NCBI GenBank assembly: GCA_900551865.1
Contig: URXV01000001.1
Location: 1-64,000, forward strand
DNA length: 64,000 nucleotides
Reading direction: 5' to 3'
Origin: an uncultured Rickettsiales bacterium
GTDB lineage: Bacteria; Pseudomonadota; Alphaproteobacteria; RF32; CAG-239
Of this stretch, positions 51,473 to 59,404 are shown piece after piece. The position numbers and the translations under genes are program-made. Below the pieces are notes generated by a model. The model did not search any database, had not been told where the DNA came from, and worked only from the letters and a program-made list of their open reading frames with translations. The number at the start of each line of letters is the position of its first letter. Position 1 is the first letter of the stretch.

Positions 51473-51553
51473 ATGATGAAAAATGTGCTGTTTTCAGATA
51501 GTATTGTTTTGTTTTGGGCGATAACTGTTATTTTGATTGCGCATAGTGTCTGA
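51473..51553 (+). CDS. Possible 26-residue membrane peptide
   Basis: A short frame beginning with two ATG codons (51473 and 51476) after a GAGGCGG-type site. It encodes one hydrophobic helix (SIVLFWAITVILIAHSV). It lies between tatC and the flavodoxin promoter on the opposite strand. It could be a small membrane protein or chance. Confidence 0.3.
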   Translation: MMKNVLFSDSIVLFWAITVILIAHSV

Positions 51554-51566
51554 GGATGAAAAGCGG

Positions 51567-52301
51567 TCAGGATGCAAACTTGCGGGAAAAATATAATCCC
51601 AGTTCAAACAAAATATAAGTGGGAACTGCCAGCATTAACTGGCTGACGATGTCGGGCGGTGTTAAAATTGCTGCGATAATCAGAATGGCCGTAAAGATGT
51701 AGGGTCTTTTTGCTGCGACGGCGGCATAAGATGTTATGCCGGAACGGATAAGCATATAGGTTATCAGCGGAAATTGAAACATCAGGCCAAAGATTACAGC
51801 AAGCTGCAGGCTTAATCCGATGACATTTGAAATTCCCAGAACGGCTTTTATATCAGCGGTGCTGAAACTTAGGCCAAATTTAATGATAAGCGGCAAAATA
51901 AAAATGAGGCAGAATATGACGCCCAAAATAAACATCAGACTGGAAGAGAATATGATTGATTTGATAAATCTGCGTTCGTTTTCATACAATGCGGGAAGGA
52001 CAAAATTCCAAATCTGCCGGGCTATGTAAGGAAAGCAGATTAAGATATCCAATACCAGCGCCAGTTTGATTTGCAAAATAAACACTTCTGCGGGAGAAAA
52101 GAAGTTTAGCGTTACCTGCTGCCCTGAAAGCAATATTTTTATCAGAAAATCAAGACAGGCAGGCGTGAACAGAAATGACGGAAAAAGCATAATGCCCAAT
52201 GCCAGCAGACATCGCATCAGCGTAATGCGCAAAGCTTCCAAATGCGTTATCAGCTCTCCTTCGGAATCCGTTGCAATATGCGTTGCGTTATTTGTTGTCA
52301 T
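51567..52301 (-). CDS. tatC: Sec-independent protein translocase TatC
   Basis: Core subunit of the twin-arginine translocase that recognises RR signal peptides. 244 residues, six membrane helices. The N-terminal cytoplasmic motif HLEALRITLMRC corresponds to the HL.ELR.R block; PEVFLL-like PAEVFILQIKLALVL and YENERRFIKSI follow. The start at 52301 has AGGA upstream and overlaps tatA by 14 bases. Confidence 0.93.
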   Translation of the reverse strand: MTTNNATHIATDSEGELITHLEALRITLMRCLLALGIMLFPSFLFTPACLDFLIKILLSGQQVTLNFFSPAEVFILQIKLALVLDILICFPYIARQIWNFVLPALYENERRFIKSIIFSSSLMFILGVIFCLIFILPLIIKFGLSFSTADIKAVLGISNVIGLSLQLAVIFGLMFQFPLITYMLIRSGITSYAAVAAKRPYIFTAILIIAAILTPPDIVSQLMLAVPTYILFELGLYFSRKFAS

Positions 52302-52491
52302 TTTCCTGTTCAATACTTTTTTCTATGGTTTCTTTGAAACTGGCTGCTTCATTTTCAAGCGTTTCTTTGGCTTTTTTGTATTCGTAGGAAGCTTTGCCTA
52401 ATGCTTTCGCCAATTCAGGAATCCTTTTGCCGCCAAACAGCAGCAGGACAACGACTAAAATCAGTACTAATTCGCTCAAACCTATTGACAT
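52288..52491 (-). CDS. tatA: TatA-type twin-arginine translocase subunit
   Basis: 67 residues from MSIGLSELVLILVVVLLLFG with AGGAG 7 bases upstream. One membrane helix, then the FGGKRIPELAKALGKA hinge and amphipathic helix, then an acidic/basic tail. No separate tatB follows, so this protein may serve both TatA and TatB roles as in minimal Tat systems. It starts 1 base after the polyferredoxin stop. Confidence 0.93.
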   Translation of the reverse strand: MSIGLSELVLILVVVLLLFGGKRIPELAKALGKASYEYKKAKETLENEAASFKETIEKSIEQENDNK

Positions 52492-52492
52492 A

Positions 52493-53830
52493 TTAATCTC
52501 CTTGGGTTGGGGCAGACGGGAGTCTGCCATCTTGTTTATGATTGAGGATTTTTTGCCGGTTAACGGTTCCGACTTTGATTGCGGAAACCGGGCAAACAGC
52601 CTGACAGGCGCCGCAACCAATGCATTCGCCGGGGTTTATTTGCGGAAATTCCCCCTGCGGTTTGGTGATTGCCGAACGGGGACATTCCATAACGCACAGT
52701 CCGCATTGAATACAGGAATCTTCATTGACGGCAGCCAGCCCGATTTGCATTTTTTGCTTTTCGGGGAGAGATATGCTCCTGATTGCGCCGGAAGGGCAGA
52801 CTTCCGAACATTTATTGCAATTGTAATCGCAAAAACTTTTTTGGTATTTTATATGCACAGCGGGAAATTCGTTGTCGGCTTTTTTTATGATTTTCATTGG
52901 GCAGTTTGTCACGCAGAGATTACAGTTCAGGCATTTCTCGGCGAGCCTGTCTGCGGAAACCGCTCCGGGAGGAACGATTATGTTTTTAACTTTGCGGGCT
53001 ATGCCTTTGCTTAAGTTTAGTCCTCCTTTAAAAGCGGCTGCGAAGAGAACCAAGGCTGCGGTTCCGGCAATAAATCGGCGGCGCCCGGGATTAAAAGGCT
53101 GGGAATTGCGGTGTTTGGGTGTTGAGCCGTAGAAAATTCCCTGATTATGACATAAGCTCAGGCATTTGAAACATTTTACACATGTTTCGTTGTCGACGGT
53201 TTTATTTTTGAAGTCAATGCAGCCAGAGGGGCATTTCTGGGCGCATAGCCCGCAGGCTACGCAGGTGTCGGGGTTTATGTTGATTTTATTGAGTGAAAAT
53301 CGAGAAATGAATCCCAGAACAGCTCCGACCGGGCAAATATTCGTGCAAAAGAAACGTCCCTTTAACCAAGTCAACAGAGCTATTGCTGCAAGAATGCATA
53401 TTCCGTACAGAGTTCCTCCGGCGGCAGTTCCGGAAACGGAGTAGGGGTCAATCAGCCGCATCAGTACGGCAGTTCCGCCGAGCAGGGAACCGAAGGTTAG
53501 GGCAGCCAAAAAGTATTTGAAGGGCGTATTTTTTTGCGCGGGAAGTTTTTTGCGGCGGAACAGCAGCAGAAAGAATTCCTGAAGCAATCCCAACGGGCAT
53601 ATTGCGGAACAGTAAACTCTTCCGAATATAAATGTAATTGCAATCAGCAGAAGCAGAAGAATCCCGGAGAATACAGTGAAATCAACAATTATTTTCTGGA
53701 TTAAGGGAACTAAATTGAAATTGAAAATTTTTACGGGATAAAAAAGTCCCAGAAATCCGGCGATACATAATATTGCGACTATCAGCGCTGCAGTTATTCT
53801 GATTTTTTGAAGAGATTTCGGACGGAGCAT
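52493..53830 (-). CDS. Membrane polyferredoxin with internal twin-arginine segment
   Basis: 445 residues resembling a NapH-like half joined to a NapG/MauM-like half. About four membrane helices with CSAICPLG and CTNICPVG motifs (about 74-80 and 162-168), two 4Fe-4S motifs (CVACGLCAQKCPSGC, CVKCFKCLSLC), then R250-R251-R252-FIAGTAALVLF, a Tat-like RR plus hydrophobic stretch. Four more cysteine clusters follow (CLNCNLCVTNCP, CNKCSEVCP, CIQCGLCVMECP, CIGCGACQAVCP). It may pass electrons across the membrane to a periplasmic partner. It is directly followed by tatA and tatC. Confidence 0.85.
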   Translation of the reverse strand: MLRPKSLQKIRITAALIVAILCIAGFLGLFYPVKIFNFNLVPLIQKIIVDFTVFSGILLLLLIAITFIFGRVYCSAICPLGLLQEFFLLLFRRKKLPAQKNTPFKYFLAALTFGSLLGGTAVLMRLIDPYSVSGTAAGGTLYGICILAAIALLTWLKGRFFCTNICPVGAVLGFISRFSLNKININPDTCVACGLCAQKCPSGCIDFKNKTVDNETCVKCFKCLSLCHNQGIFYGSTPKHRNSQPFNPGRRRFIAGTAALVLFAAAFKGGLNLSKGIARKVKNIIVPPGAVSADRLAEKCLNCNLCVTNCPMKIIKKADNEFPAVHIKYQKSFCDYNCNKCSEVCPSGAIRSISLPEKQKMQIGLAAVNEDSCIQCGLCVMECPRSAITKPQGEFPQINPGECIGCGACQAVCPVSAIKVGTVNRQKILNHKQDGRLPSAPTQGD

Positions 53831-53863
53831 GTTATCTGTCTTTCTTTCAAAGAGTTCTTATAC

Positions 53864-53892
53864 AGAATAGCTTTTTGTCTGATGTTAATCAA
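53864..53892 (-). promoter_or_regulatory. Probable promoter of polyferredoxin-tatA-tatC
   Basis: Minus strand TTGATT (53887-53892), 17-bp spacer, TATTCT (53864-53869), upstream of the ATG at 53830. No MerR-type palindrome here, so this operon is probably controlled differently from its neighbours. Confidence 0.45.
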
Positions 53893-53936
53893 GAAGTTTT
53901 AACGGTTATGAGCCTATATTTAAACATTTAAGATTA

Positions 53937-53963
53937 AACAGCAACCGGAAACTCCGGTTGCTG
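53937..53963 (-). terminator. Terminator of the cupin/FMN-reductase operon
   Basis: An 11-bp perfect stem CAGCAACCGGA/TCCGGTTGCTG (53939-53949 with 53953-53963) with a 3-base loop and a short T run on the minus strand. Confidence 0.85.
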
Positions 53964-54010
53964 TCCGACCTAAACGGCGGTTTTGTTTTTGAGATATGGA
54001 AAACAATCTT

Positions 54011-54550
54011 TTATGCATTCTTTCCCATTTCATAAGCTTCGTTCATGGCGGGGGAATTTTTAATGTCTCCAATCTGCCATGCGCCGGTTCCGTATATAAT
54101 CCCTTTTTCTCTGGCTCCGTCGAGGCAGTCTTCAGTAAACCCTTTAAAACCCTGAATGGTTTTTTGCATATTGGCCGTACTGGTGTCTGCGGCTGCGACG
54201 ATGAAATAAAAATCTTTGTTACGAATTTCTTCATACCGCGGAACCGTCCGATCTATCAAGGTTTTCATCTGGCCGTTCATGCTGTAAAAGTAAACGGGGG
54301 TTGCCATTACGATAACGTCGGCTTTAACCATCTTGTCCAGTATTTCGGCCATGTCGTCATGCTGTACGCATTCGTGAGTGGTATTACAAACTCCACAGCC
54401 TCGGCAAAAGTTTATTTTGCGCTCGTTAAGATGTATTTTTTCCACACGGTTTCCTGCTTCAACGGCTCCTTTGATGAATTGGTCGCAAAGCGTGTCCGAA
54501 TTTCCGCCTTTACGGAAACTGGCAGACAGGACTAGGATTTGTTTGTTCAT
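54011..54550 (-). CDS. NADPH-dependent FMN reductase / flavodoxin-family protein
   Basis: 179 residues. The flavodoxin-like fold begins ILVLSASFRKGGNSDTLCDQF with the FMN phosphate loop; a cysteine pattern CRGCGVC...ECV near 50-62 resembles iron-sulfur flavoproteins and related FMN reductases; ATPVYFYSMNGQMKTLIDR is the FMN-binding stretch. No signal peptide. It starts at the stop of the cupin gene (TAATG overlap), so the two are coupled. Confidence 0.88.
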   Translation of the reverse strand: MNKQILVLSASFRKGGNSDTLCDQFIKGAVEAGNRVEKIHLNERKINFCRGCGVCNTTHECVQHDDMAEILDKMVKADVIVMATPVYFYSMNGQMKTLIDRTVPRYEEIRNKDFYFIVAAADTSTANMQKTIQGFKGFTEDCLDGAREKGIIYGTGAWQIGDIKNSPAMNEAYEMGKNA

Positions 54551-55035
54551 TATTTGTACTCCTTATCAGTTACGGGGTTAAGCCACTCGGTAGAATTGTT
54601 TGGCACATTGGTTTCAAGTGAAATGTGGGTAAACCATGAATCAGGAGCTGCGCCATGCCAATGCTCTATGTTCGGAGCAATGCGGACGATATCTCCTCTA
54701 TGCAAGATGTTCAGTTTTCCGCCTTTTTCCTGATAGCGCCCTTCTCCGGACAGGACAAGAAGTATCTGGCCTCCACTGTGTTTATGCCAGTTGGTTCGGG
54801 CTCCGGGTTCAAACGTTACATTGGCGAGGGGCGCGTTGAAGACGTTGTCTTTGGCGCTTAGCAGGCTGAGATAAGTTTGACCGGTAAAAAATTTTCCGTA
54901 AGGGTTTGGCTCTCCCTGTGGGAAAATGGTATCAATTGGTGCTTTTTTCATTTCAACAGCTCCTGTGGAATTTGTTAAAGCCAATAAAGAAACGGCGATG
55001 GCCGCTATGAAAGTGAAAGCAGGGGAAAGTTTCAT
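54550..55035 (-). CDS. Exported cupin-domain protein
   Basis: 161 residues from the ATG at 55035, which has an AGGAGAG site; 15 upstream in-frame codons are ignored. Signal peptide cleavage is likely near GAVEM (about residue 25). Cupin motif 1 is FEPGARTNWHKHSGGQILLVL and motif 2 is HRGDIVRIAPNIEHWHGA, giving His and Glu/Gln metal ligands. Such cupins commonly sit beside flavodoxins and aldo-keto reductases in redox-stress loci. It is driven by the second MerR-type promoter. Confidence 0.85.
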   Translation of the reverse strand: MKLSPAFTFIAAIAVSLLALTNSTGAVEMKKAPIDTIFPQGEPNPYGKFFTGQTYLSLLSAKDNVFNAPLANVTFEPGARTNWHKHSGGQILLVLSGEGRYQEKGGKLNILHRGDIVRIAPNIEHWHGAAPDSWFTHISLETNVPNNSTEWLNPVTDKEYK

Positions 55036-55161
55036 GCGTTTCTCTCCTTTTTGCTGATAATGGTTTCTGTTTTTGTTCATAAAGATTCCGGAGGGGTTAA
55101 TGCATGGATACAGCTGTTTGATTATACTGTTTCGCAGCAGAAAACGACTCGATCTTGCTCA

Positions 55162-55192
55162 AGCATAATTTTTAGAGCTTGCTCTAAGTCAA
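55162..55192 (-). promoter_or_regulatory. MerR-type promoter/operator of the cupin operon
   Basis: Minus strand: -35 TTGACT (55187-55192), 19-bp spacer with palindrome TTAGAGCAAGCTCTAA (55172-55187), -10 TATGCT (55162-55167). Outer arms, spacer length and the AAAAATTAT context match the site at 51400-51430. Confidence 0.8.
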
Positions 55193-55297
55193 GATATTTT
55201 TTTTATAAAGGTGTATTTTTGAATGTTTAGGGCGTACTTTTATGAAATATGCAAAAAATAATCTGGATTAGAGTTTACTTTATCCCTAATGTTTTAA

Positions 55298-55326
55298 TTG
55301 ACATTGTGCGTATTTGTGGACACAAT
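55298..55326 (+). promoter_or_regulatory. Possible promoter of the MerR gene
   Basis: TTGACA (55298-55303), 17-bp spacer, CACAAT (55321-55326), about 20 bases before the ATG. The -10 is weak, and no TTAGAG palindrome is present. Confidence 0.4.
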
Positions 55327-55346
55327 AATAAAAAAAGGAGTAAATT

Positions 55347-55778
55347 ATGCGTTATTCAATAGGACAAGTAGCGAAGAAGCTCGGACTGACGGCTCATACG
55401 CTGCGCTATTATGACAAGGAAGGGCTTCTTCCTTTTGTCAGAAAAGGATCTTCAGGCGCCAGGGTTTTTGAGGACGAGGATGTTGACTGGCTGATTATCA
55501 TTGAGTGCCTGAAAGGGACGGGGATGCAGCTGAAAGATATTAAAAAATATATGGACTTGTGCCAGCAGGGCGATGCAACAGTTGGCGAACGGCTGGAATT
55601 GTTTAAACGGCAAAAAGAAAAGCTGGAGCAGCAGATGGCCGTTTTCCGGCAATATATGGAAAAAATTGATTTTAAAATCGCTTATTATGCAGAAGCTGTA
55701 GCTAACGGCAGTGTTGACATTTATAAACGGAACAAATGCCTGGCAGCGGAACGGGAACGCTTATTCGGGCACAAATAA
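55347..55778 (+). CDS. MerR-family transcriptional regulator
   Basis: 143 residues. N-terminal winged helix-turn-helix YSIGQVAKKLGLTAHTLRYYDKEGLL, then the EDEDVDWLIIIECLKGTGM block and a long dimerisation coiled coil (about 80-120), with a short C-terminal segment containing one Cys. It resembles the AdhR/NmlR-type MerR regulators of redox genes. It is divergent from the cupin operon and most likely acts on the two palindromic 19-bp-spacer promoters nearby; that link is inference. GGAG site. Confidence 0.92.
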   Translation: MRYSIGQVAKKLGLTAHTLRYYDKEGLLPFVRKGSSGARVFEDEDVDWLIIIECLKGTGMQLKDIKKYMDLCQQGDATVGERLELFKRQKEKLEQQMAVFRQYMEKIDFKIAYYAEAVANGSVDIYKRNKCLAAERERLFGHK

Positions 55779-55792
55779 CAGGATACAGACGA

Positions 55793-55861
55793 CAGAACGC
55801 AGACATTCAGACGTAACTAACAAGGTGCAGGCAGAACGCAGACATTCAAGCATAAGTAACA
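55793..55861 (+). repeat. Imperfect 30-bp tandem repeat
   Basis: Units at 55793-55822 and 55832-55861 share CAGAACGCAGACATTCA and end TAA.TAACA, differing at about 3-4 positions, with a 39-bp period, just after the MerR stop. Confidence 0.7.
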
Positions 55862-56015
55862 GATAATTTGCATTTATCTGAATAGAGGGATATCGGATAT
55901 TTGCGAGTCTGTTAACTGATATAAGTATGCGGCACAGGAACAGAGTACAGCGCTTAAAATTTGCAGGAAAGCTGGTTTGATGTTGGAGCGCGGCGTCGGC
56001 GAATGTTTTGCTCTT

Positions 56016-56312
56016 TCAGATAATGCCTTTGATGGCTTCAAAAATCGGAGAGGACGCGTCAGCAGAACTGCCGGTTCTGGGCATGGGTTCTTTGGTCAAC
56101 AAACGATAATAATATATTAGTGAAAAAAGGCGGACGGAGCAGGTAAGTCCCATTTTGGCGTCTTTGCGGGCGTTAATCATTTCAAGTAAATTGTTTCTTT
56201 TTATGTTTTCGCGTTTGCAAATACTGTCAATAGCTTCCCATTCCGCGTTAGCCAGGCGCATGCTTGTTTTACGTTTATCAATGAAAATAACTTTGCTTGA
56301 CAATTCAGCCAT
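56016..56312 (-). CDS. Ribbon-helix-helix protein, copy 1
   Basis: 98 residues of the RHH_4 type (ribbon-helix-helix proteins common in alphaproteobacteria): KRKTSMRLANAEWEAIDSIC then GLTCSVRLFSLIYYYRLL. Likely a small DNA-binding protein. The protein at 58180-58470 is closely similar in sequence over the whole length, including the identical ending SPIFEAIKGI, so the pair is a recent duplication. The serpin gene lies between them on the opposite strand. Confidence 0.8.
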   Translation of the reverse strand: MAELSSKVIFIDKRKTSMRLANAEWEAIDSICKRENIKRNNLLEMINARKDAKMGLTCSVRLFSLIYYYRLLTKEPMPRTGSSADASSPIFEAIKGII

Positions 56313-56543
56313 AACCGTTCTCCTGTTTATTTTTTTGAAAGTATAGTATTAAGTTTTAATTTTGCAACAATTAATTGATTTTTTACTTAATTATATTCTT
56401 TTTATAAGGGTTTTATTTTTTTATATCTAATAAATGAAGATATTATAGCGAGTGTTTGGGATTTGGACTTGGGTTGTTTCGGTAATTTAAAATTAAGTAA
56501 TTTGTGCGATTATAAACCCAGCTTTTCAGCCGGGAGAATGTTT

Positions 56544-58088
56544 ATGAAGAAAATGGTAATTCTGATGTGTTGTGTGATGTGGACCAACTTTTTCGGTTTG
56601 CCTGCTGCTGCGCAATATGTGCGTCCGGGCTGGTTTGTTGTCGACAAGGTTGAAAGTGCCGACGGAAATTTTGAAGCAGAAAAGCATGATGCTGAGGAAG
56701 AGGAAGAACCTGAAACAGATATTGTTTTGGGAGCAGAAGAATCTTATGTTTCCCTGTCGGGAAAAGAGCATATGAAGTATCCGGCTGATGAGGAACCTGC
56801 CGGTACGGGGCATTTTCGGGAGAATTTTTCGTTAAATAATCAGAATCTTCGATTGGCGGCAGTATGGTTGAAGCAGGAGATGCTGAAAGCCGAAGGCGAG
56901 AATTTTGTTCTTTCCCCGCTGTCTTTTTATATTTTGTCAGTTTTAACTGCCAATGGCGTGGTGGATGAGTCTCTGTTGGAATTTTCTAAAATGTTTCCTG
57001 TTTTGCGCATTCGTGATGTCGATGTGAAACTTGCCGGATACCTTAAATCTCAGACTGGAGGGATAGTGTTGGTTAATTCCTTGTGGGGGGAGGCGTTCAG
57101 TCAGCGTTACCGGGAACAGATGAACAATATGCTGGGAACGGAAATCTGGAGCTTACAGGAAGATACTGCACCAATTAATGCCTGGCTGAAGGAAAAGACA
57201 GGAGGTGCGTTTAATAATGCAGTTGAAATCAGGCCTGTGCCGGAAGGAGCTTTGTTTTTGGCGGGAGCCGCTTATTTTGATGGTGAATGGAGGTTTCCGT
57301 TTGAAAAGGAAAACACGAAGCTGTTGAATTTTTATAATATAGATGGCAGCATCGGCAAAGTTATGATGATGTCACAAGAGCTTGTAACCGATTATTATGA
57401 AGATGCAGTGATGCAGGCTGTGCGGCTGTATTATGCATCCGGGGATTATCTGACTGTTTTTCTGCCCCGGGCAGCATCTGACTTTAATAAGTTTGCGGCA
57501 AATATCGGTGATCGTCGGCTAAAACCTGAATTTAACAGAGAACGGGTTGAAATCAGCCTGCCGCAATTTGAGTTGCTTTATAAAATTTCTGATTTTCGAA
57601 GCCTGTATGCGTTGTTTGGCGTGCAGAAAATATTTTTGCCGGACAATTATGATTTTGCCAAAATGATAAATTATGATTTTTCGGCGTATGTTGAAGAGGT
57701 TGCTTTGCAGACTAAAATAAAGGTAAGAGAAACGAAGGTTCGTGGCGGCGATGTTGGCGGAAACGGGGTAGCGGAAACAGTTAAGCCGTCGGTGGCTACA
57801 GGTCTTCCGGGAAAAGATGTAAAGGAATTTCGAGCAAACAGACCGTTTATATTTATGGTTAACGAGGGTGATATTATCGGCGTTTACGTTAAAGGGCACG
57901 CTGAAACAGCAGAAACGGCGGGGAAAGAGGATTTTCAAAAGACAGGAACCGTGTATGTCAGAGAAAAAAAGAACGGAACGCCAGCTTGGTATGAAGATAA
58001 AAACCAGCGCGGGGATTTCATTCTCCGAAATGATTTAAAAGACAAAGCCCTTTCTGAAGACAATGTTTCCGAGGCGGTATTATTTTAA
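56544..58088 (+). CDS. Secreted serpin-like protein
   Basis: 514 residues from the ATG at 56544 (GGGAG 7 bases upstream; an ATG at 56538 is too close to that site). Signal peptide, cleavage likely after PAAA. An acidic extension follows, then serpin landmarks: ENFVLSPLSFYILSVLTANG, AGAAYFDGEWRFPFEKENT, VEISLPQFELLYKI and ANRPFIFMV. The reactive-centre hinge is not the canonical Gly/Ala-rich inhibitory type (QTKIKVRETKVRGGDVGG), and about 60 residues extend beyond the usual C-terminus. Typical serpins have about 380 residues. It may inhibit host or competitor serine proteases or be non-inhibitory. Confidence 0.85.
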   Translation: MKKMVILMCCVMWTNFFGLPAAAQYVRPGWFVVDKVESADGNFEAEKHDAEEEEEPETDIVLGAEESYVSLSGKEHMKYPADEEPAGTGHFRENFSLNNQNLRLAAVWLKQEMLKAEGENFVLSPLSFYILSVLTANGVVDESLLEFSKMFPVLRIRDVDVKLAGYLKSQTGGIVLVNSLWGEAFSQRYREQMNNMLGTEIWSLQEDTAPINAWLKEKTGGAFNNAVEIRPVPEGALFLAGAAYFDGEWRFPFEKENTKLLNFYNIDGSIGKVMMMSQELVTDYYEDAVMQAVRLYYASGDYLTVFLPRAASDFNKFAANIGDRRLKPEFNRERVEISLPQFELLYKISDFRSLYALFGVQKIFLPDNYDFAKMINYDFSAYVEEVALQTKIKVRETKVRGGDVGGNGVAETVKPSVATGLPGKDVKEFRANRPFIFMVNEGDIIGVYVKGHAETAETAGKEDFQKTGTVYVREKKNGTPAWYEDKNQRGDFILRNDLKDKALSEDNVSEAVLF

Positions 58089-58179
58089 TTTTGCCGGACA
58101 GGCAGTACAAAGGGTTTCGTAATAAATACATCCGTACGCCGTATATCGAAATGCAGGTAATCTTTTTGTCGGGATAAGG

Positions 58180-58470
58180 CTAAACTATCCCCTTTATCGC
58201 CTCGAATATAGGGCTGGAACGGCTGGCATCGGAGGCCGATTGAATTTGGCTTAGAAACGATTTTCGGTAATATATCAGGGAAAATAAGCGGACAGAAGAT
58301 GTCAGCCCCATTTTTTCATCTTTGTTTGCATCAATCAGTTCAAATAATTTCTTGCGCTTAATGTTTTCTCTCCGACAGATTGTATCAATAGCTTCCCATT
58401 CGGCCGGGGCAAGTCTCATACTGGTTTTGCGGTTATAAATAGATATAACGCGATTAGATAATGAAGCCAT
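58180..58470 (-). CDS. Ribbon-helix-helix protein, copy 2
   Basis: 96 residues, a paralog of the protein at 56016-56312: NRKTSMRLAPAEWEAIDTIC, RRENIKRKKLFELIDANKD, GLTSSVRLFSLIYY, ending SSPIFEAIKGIV. Predicted DNA-binding ribbon-helix-helix fold. It is convergent with the serpin gene and has its own start region. Confidence 0.8.
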   Translation of the reverse strand: MASLSNRVISIYNRKTSMRLAPAEWEAIDTICRRENIKRKKLFELIDANKDEKMGLTSSVRLFSLIYYRKSFLSQIQSASDASRSSPIFEAIKGIV

Positions 58471-58703
58471 ATTTGTTTCCTCTAAAGTTGTTCTCTTTAG
58501 GGATTATATAAAACTAAAATTTAATATGCAACCTATATTTGTTTTATTTATTTTGTTATCCTTTTTATAGATTGTTTTAATGCGGTATTTATAAGCGTAT
58601 GAAATCAGGCATATTTCTGTTTAAATAATTATTACGCGAACTCTTGATTTTTATTGAAAAATAATTGTATAATATTGCTATAAAGATATAAGATGGTGGC
58701 AAA

Positions 58704-59336
58704 ATGAATAAACAAATTGTCGTTAGTGAAGAAATTTTGTATTTGAGGCAGCTGTGCGATAAAATCAAAGTCAAATGTATTGCCGGATATTTTAAGCATG
58801 CTACAGGACGAGATGCCTTAATTTATGAAAACATCATAAAAGTCAGCTTTAAGCTGTATGGAAGTGTTGCGAGCAAAAAGGATGAAACTTTGTCCGAGCC
58901 AGAGGATTACGGCGGAAACGACTCTGAGCAGCAATACGGCTGGAAAAGAAACCGCGGTTTGTATAGAAAATCTCCAAATATAGGAACCGGTGCGGAGCAA
59001 TGGAGCGAAAAAGAGATAAACAGGGCGTGCGAAAGGGCATATTATCACAGTTGGAGGCTTGACGGCAATAAATTTGTTAAATATGACGTATTCGACATTA
59101 TGCCAAAAAATCCCGTTTATATTGATTTCGGACAGTCGGCGGTGTTTTTGGAATGGGGCGAAGATGAGAATCCTTACCGGGACTTACAGGCGGCCAGTTC
59201 GTATTGCGAGCAAAGGCAACAACCTGGTTTTTCGATTATAGCAAAGCTATTTAATGAAATTCTTAATTTGCTGGAAGAGAATGCGCCTCCGGTTAAAATT
59301 GTGCGGTTGCTGGAGAAATTTTCAGGCGGCGGGTAG
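58704..59336 (+). CDS. Hypothetical protein
   Basis: 210 residues, no signal peptide or membrane segment; Tyr-, Glu- and Lys-rich, with a charged middle (KKDETLSEPEDYGGNDSEQQYGW) that looks disordered and a helical C-terminus. No family recognised. The upstream 230 bases are AT-rich and without a visible gene. A weak GGTGG-type site precedes the ATG. Confidence 0.55.
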   Translation: MNKQIVVSEEILYLRQLCDKIKVKCIAGYFKHATGRDALIYENIIKVSFKLYGSVASKKDETLSEPEDYGGNDSEQQYGWKRNRGLYRKSPNIGTGAEQWSEKEINRACERAYYHSWRLDGNKFVKYDVFDIMPKNPVYIDFGQSAVFLEWGEDENPYRDLQAASSYCEQRQQPGFSIIAKLFNEILNLLEENAPPVKIVRLLEKFSGGG

Positions 59337-59404
59337 TCTTTTAGCCATTAAAAATTACGACTTATTATGAGCGGGGGATTTTACAGCGTTGCGGAACCCC
59401 GGAT

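Noticed and set aside
55793..55861. CRISPR-like array
   Set aside because: Only two imperfect units with a short spacer, and no cas genes anywhere in the window.
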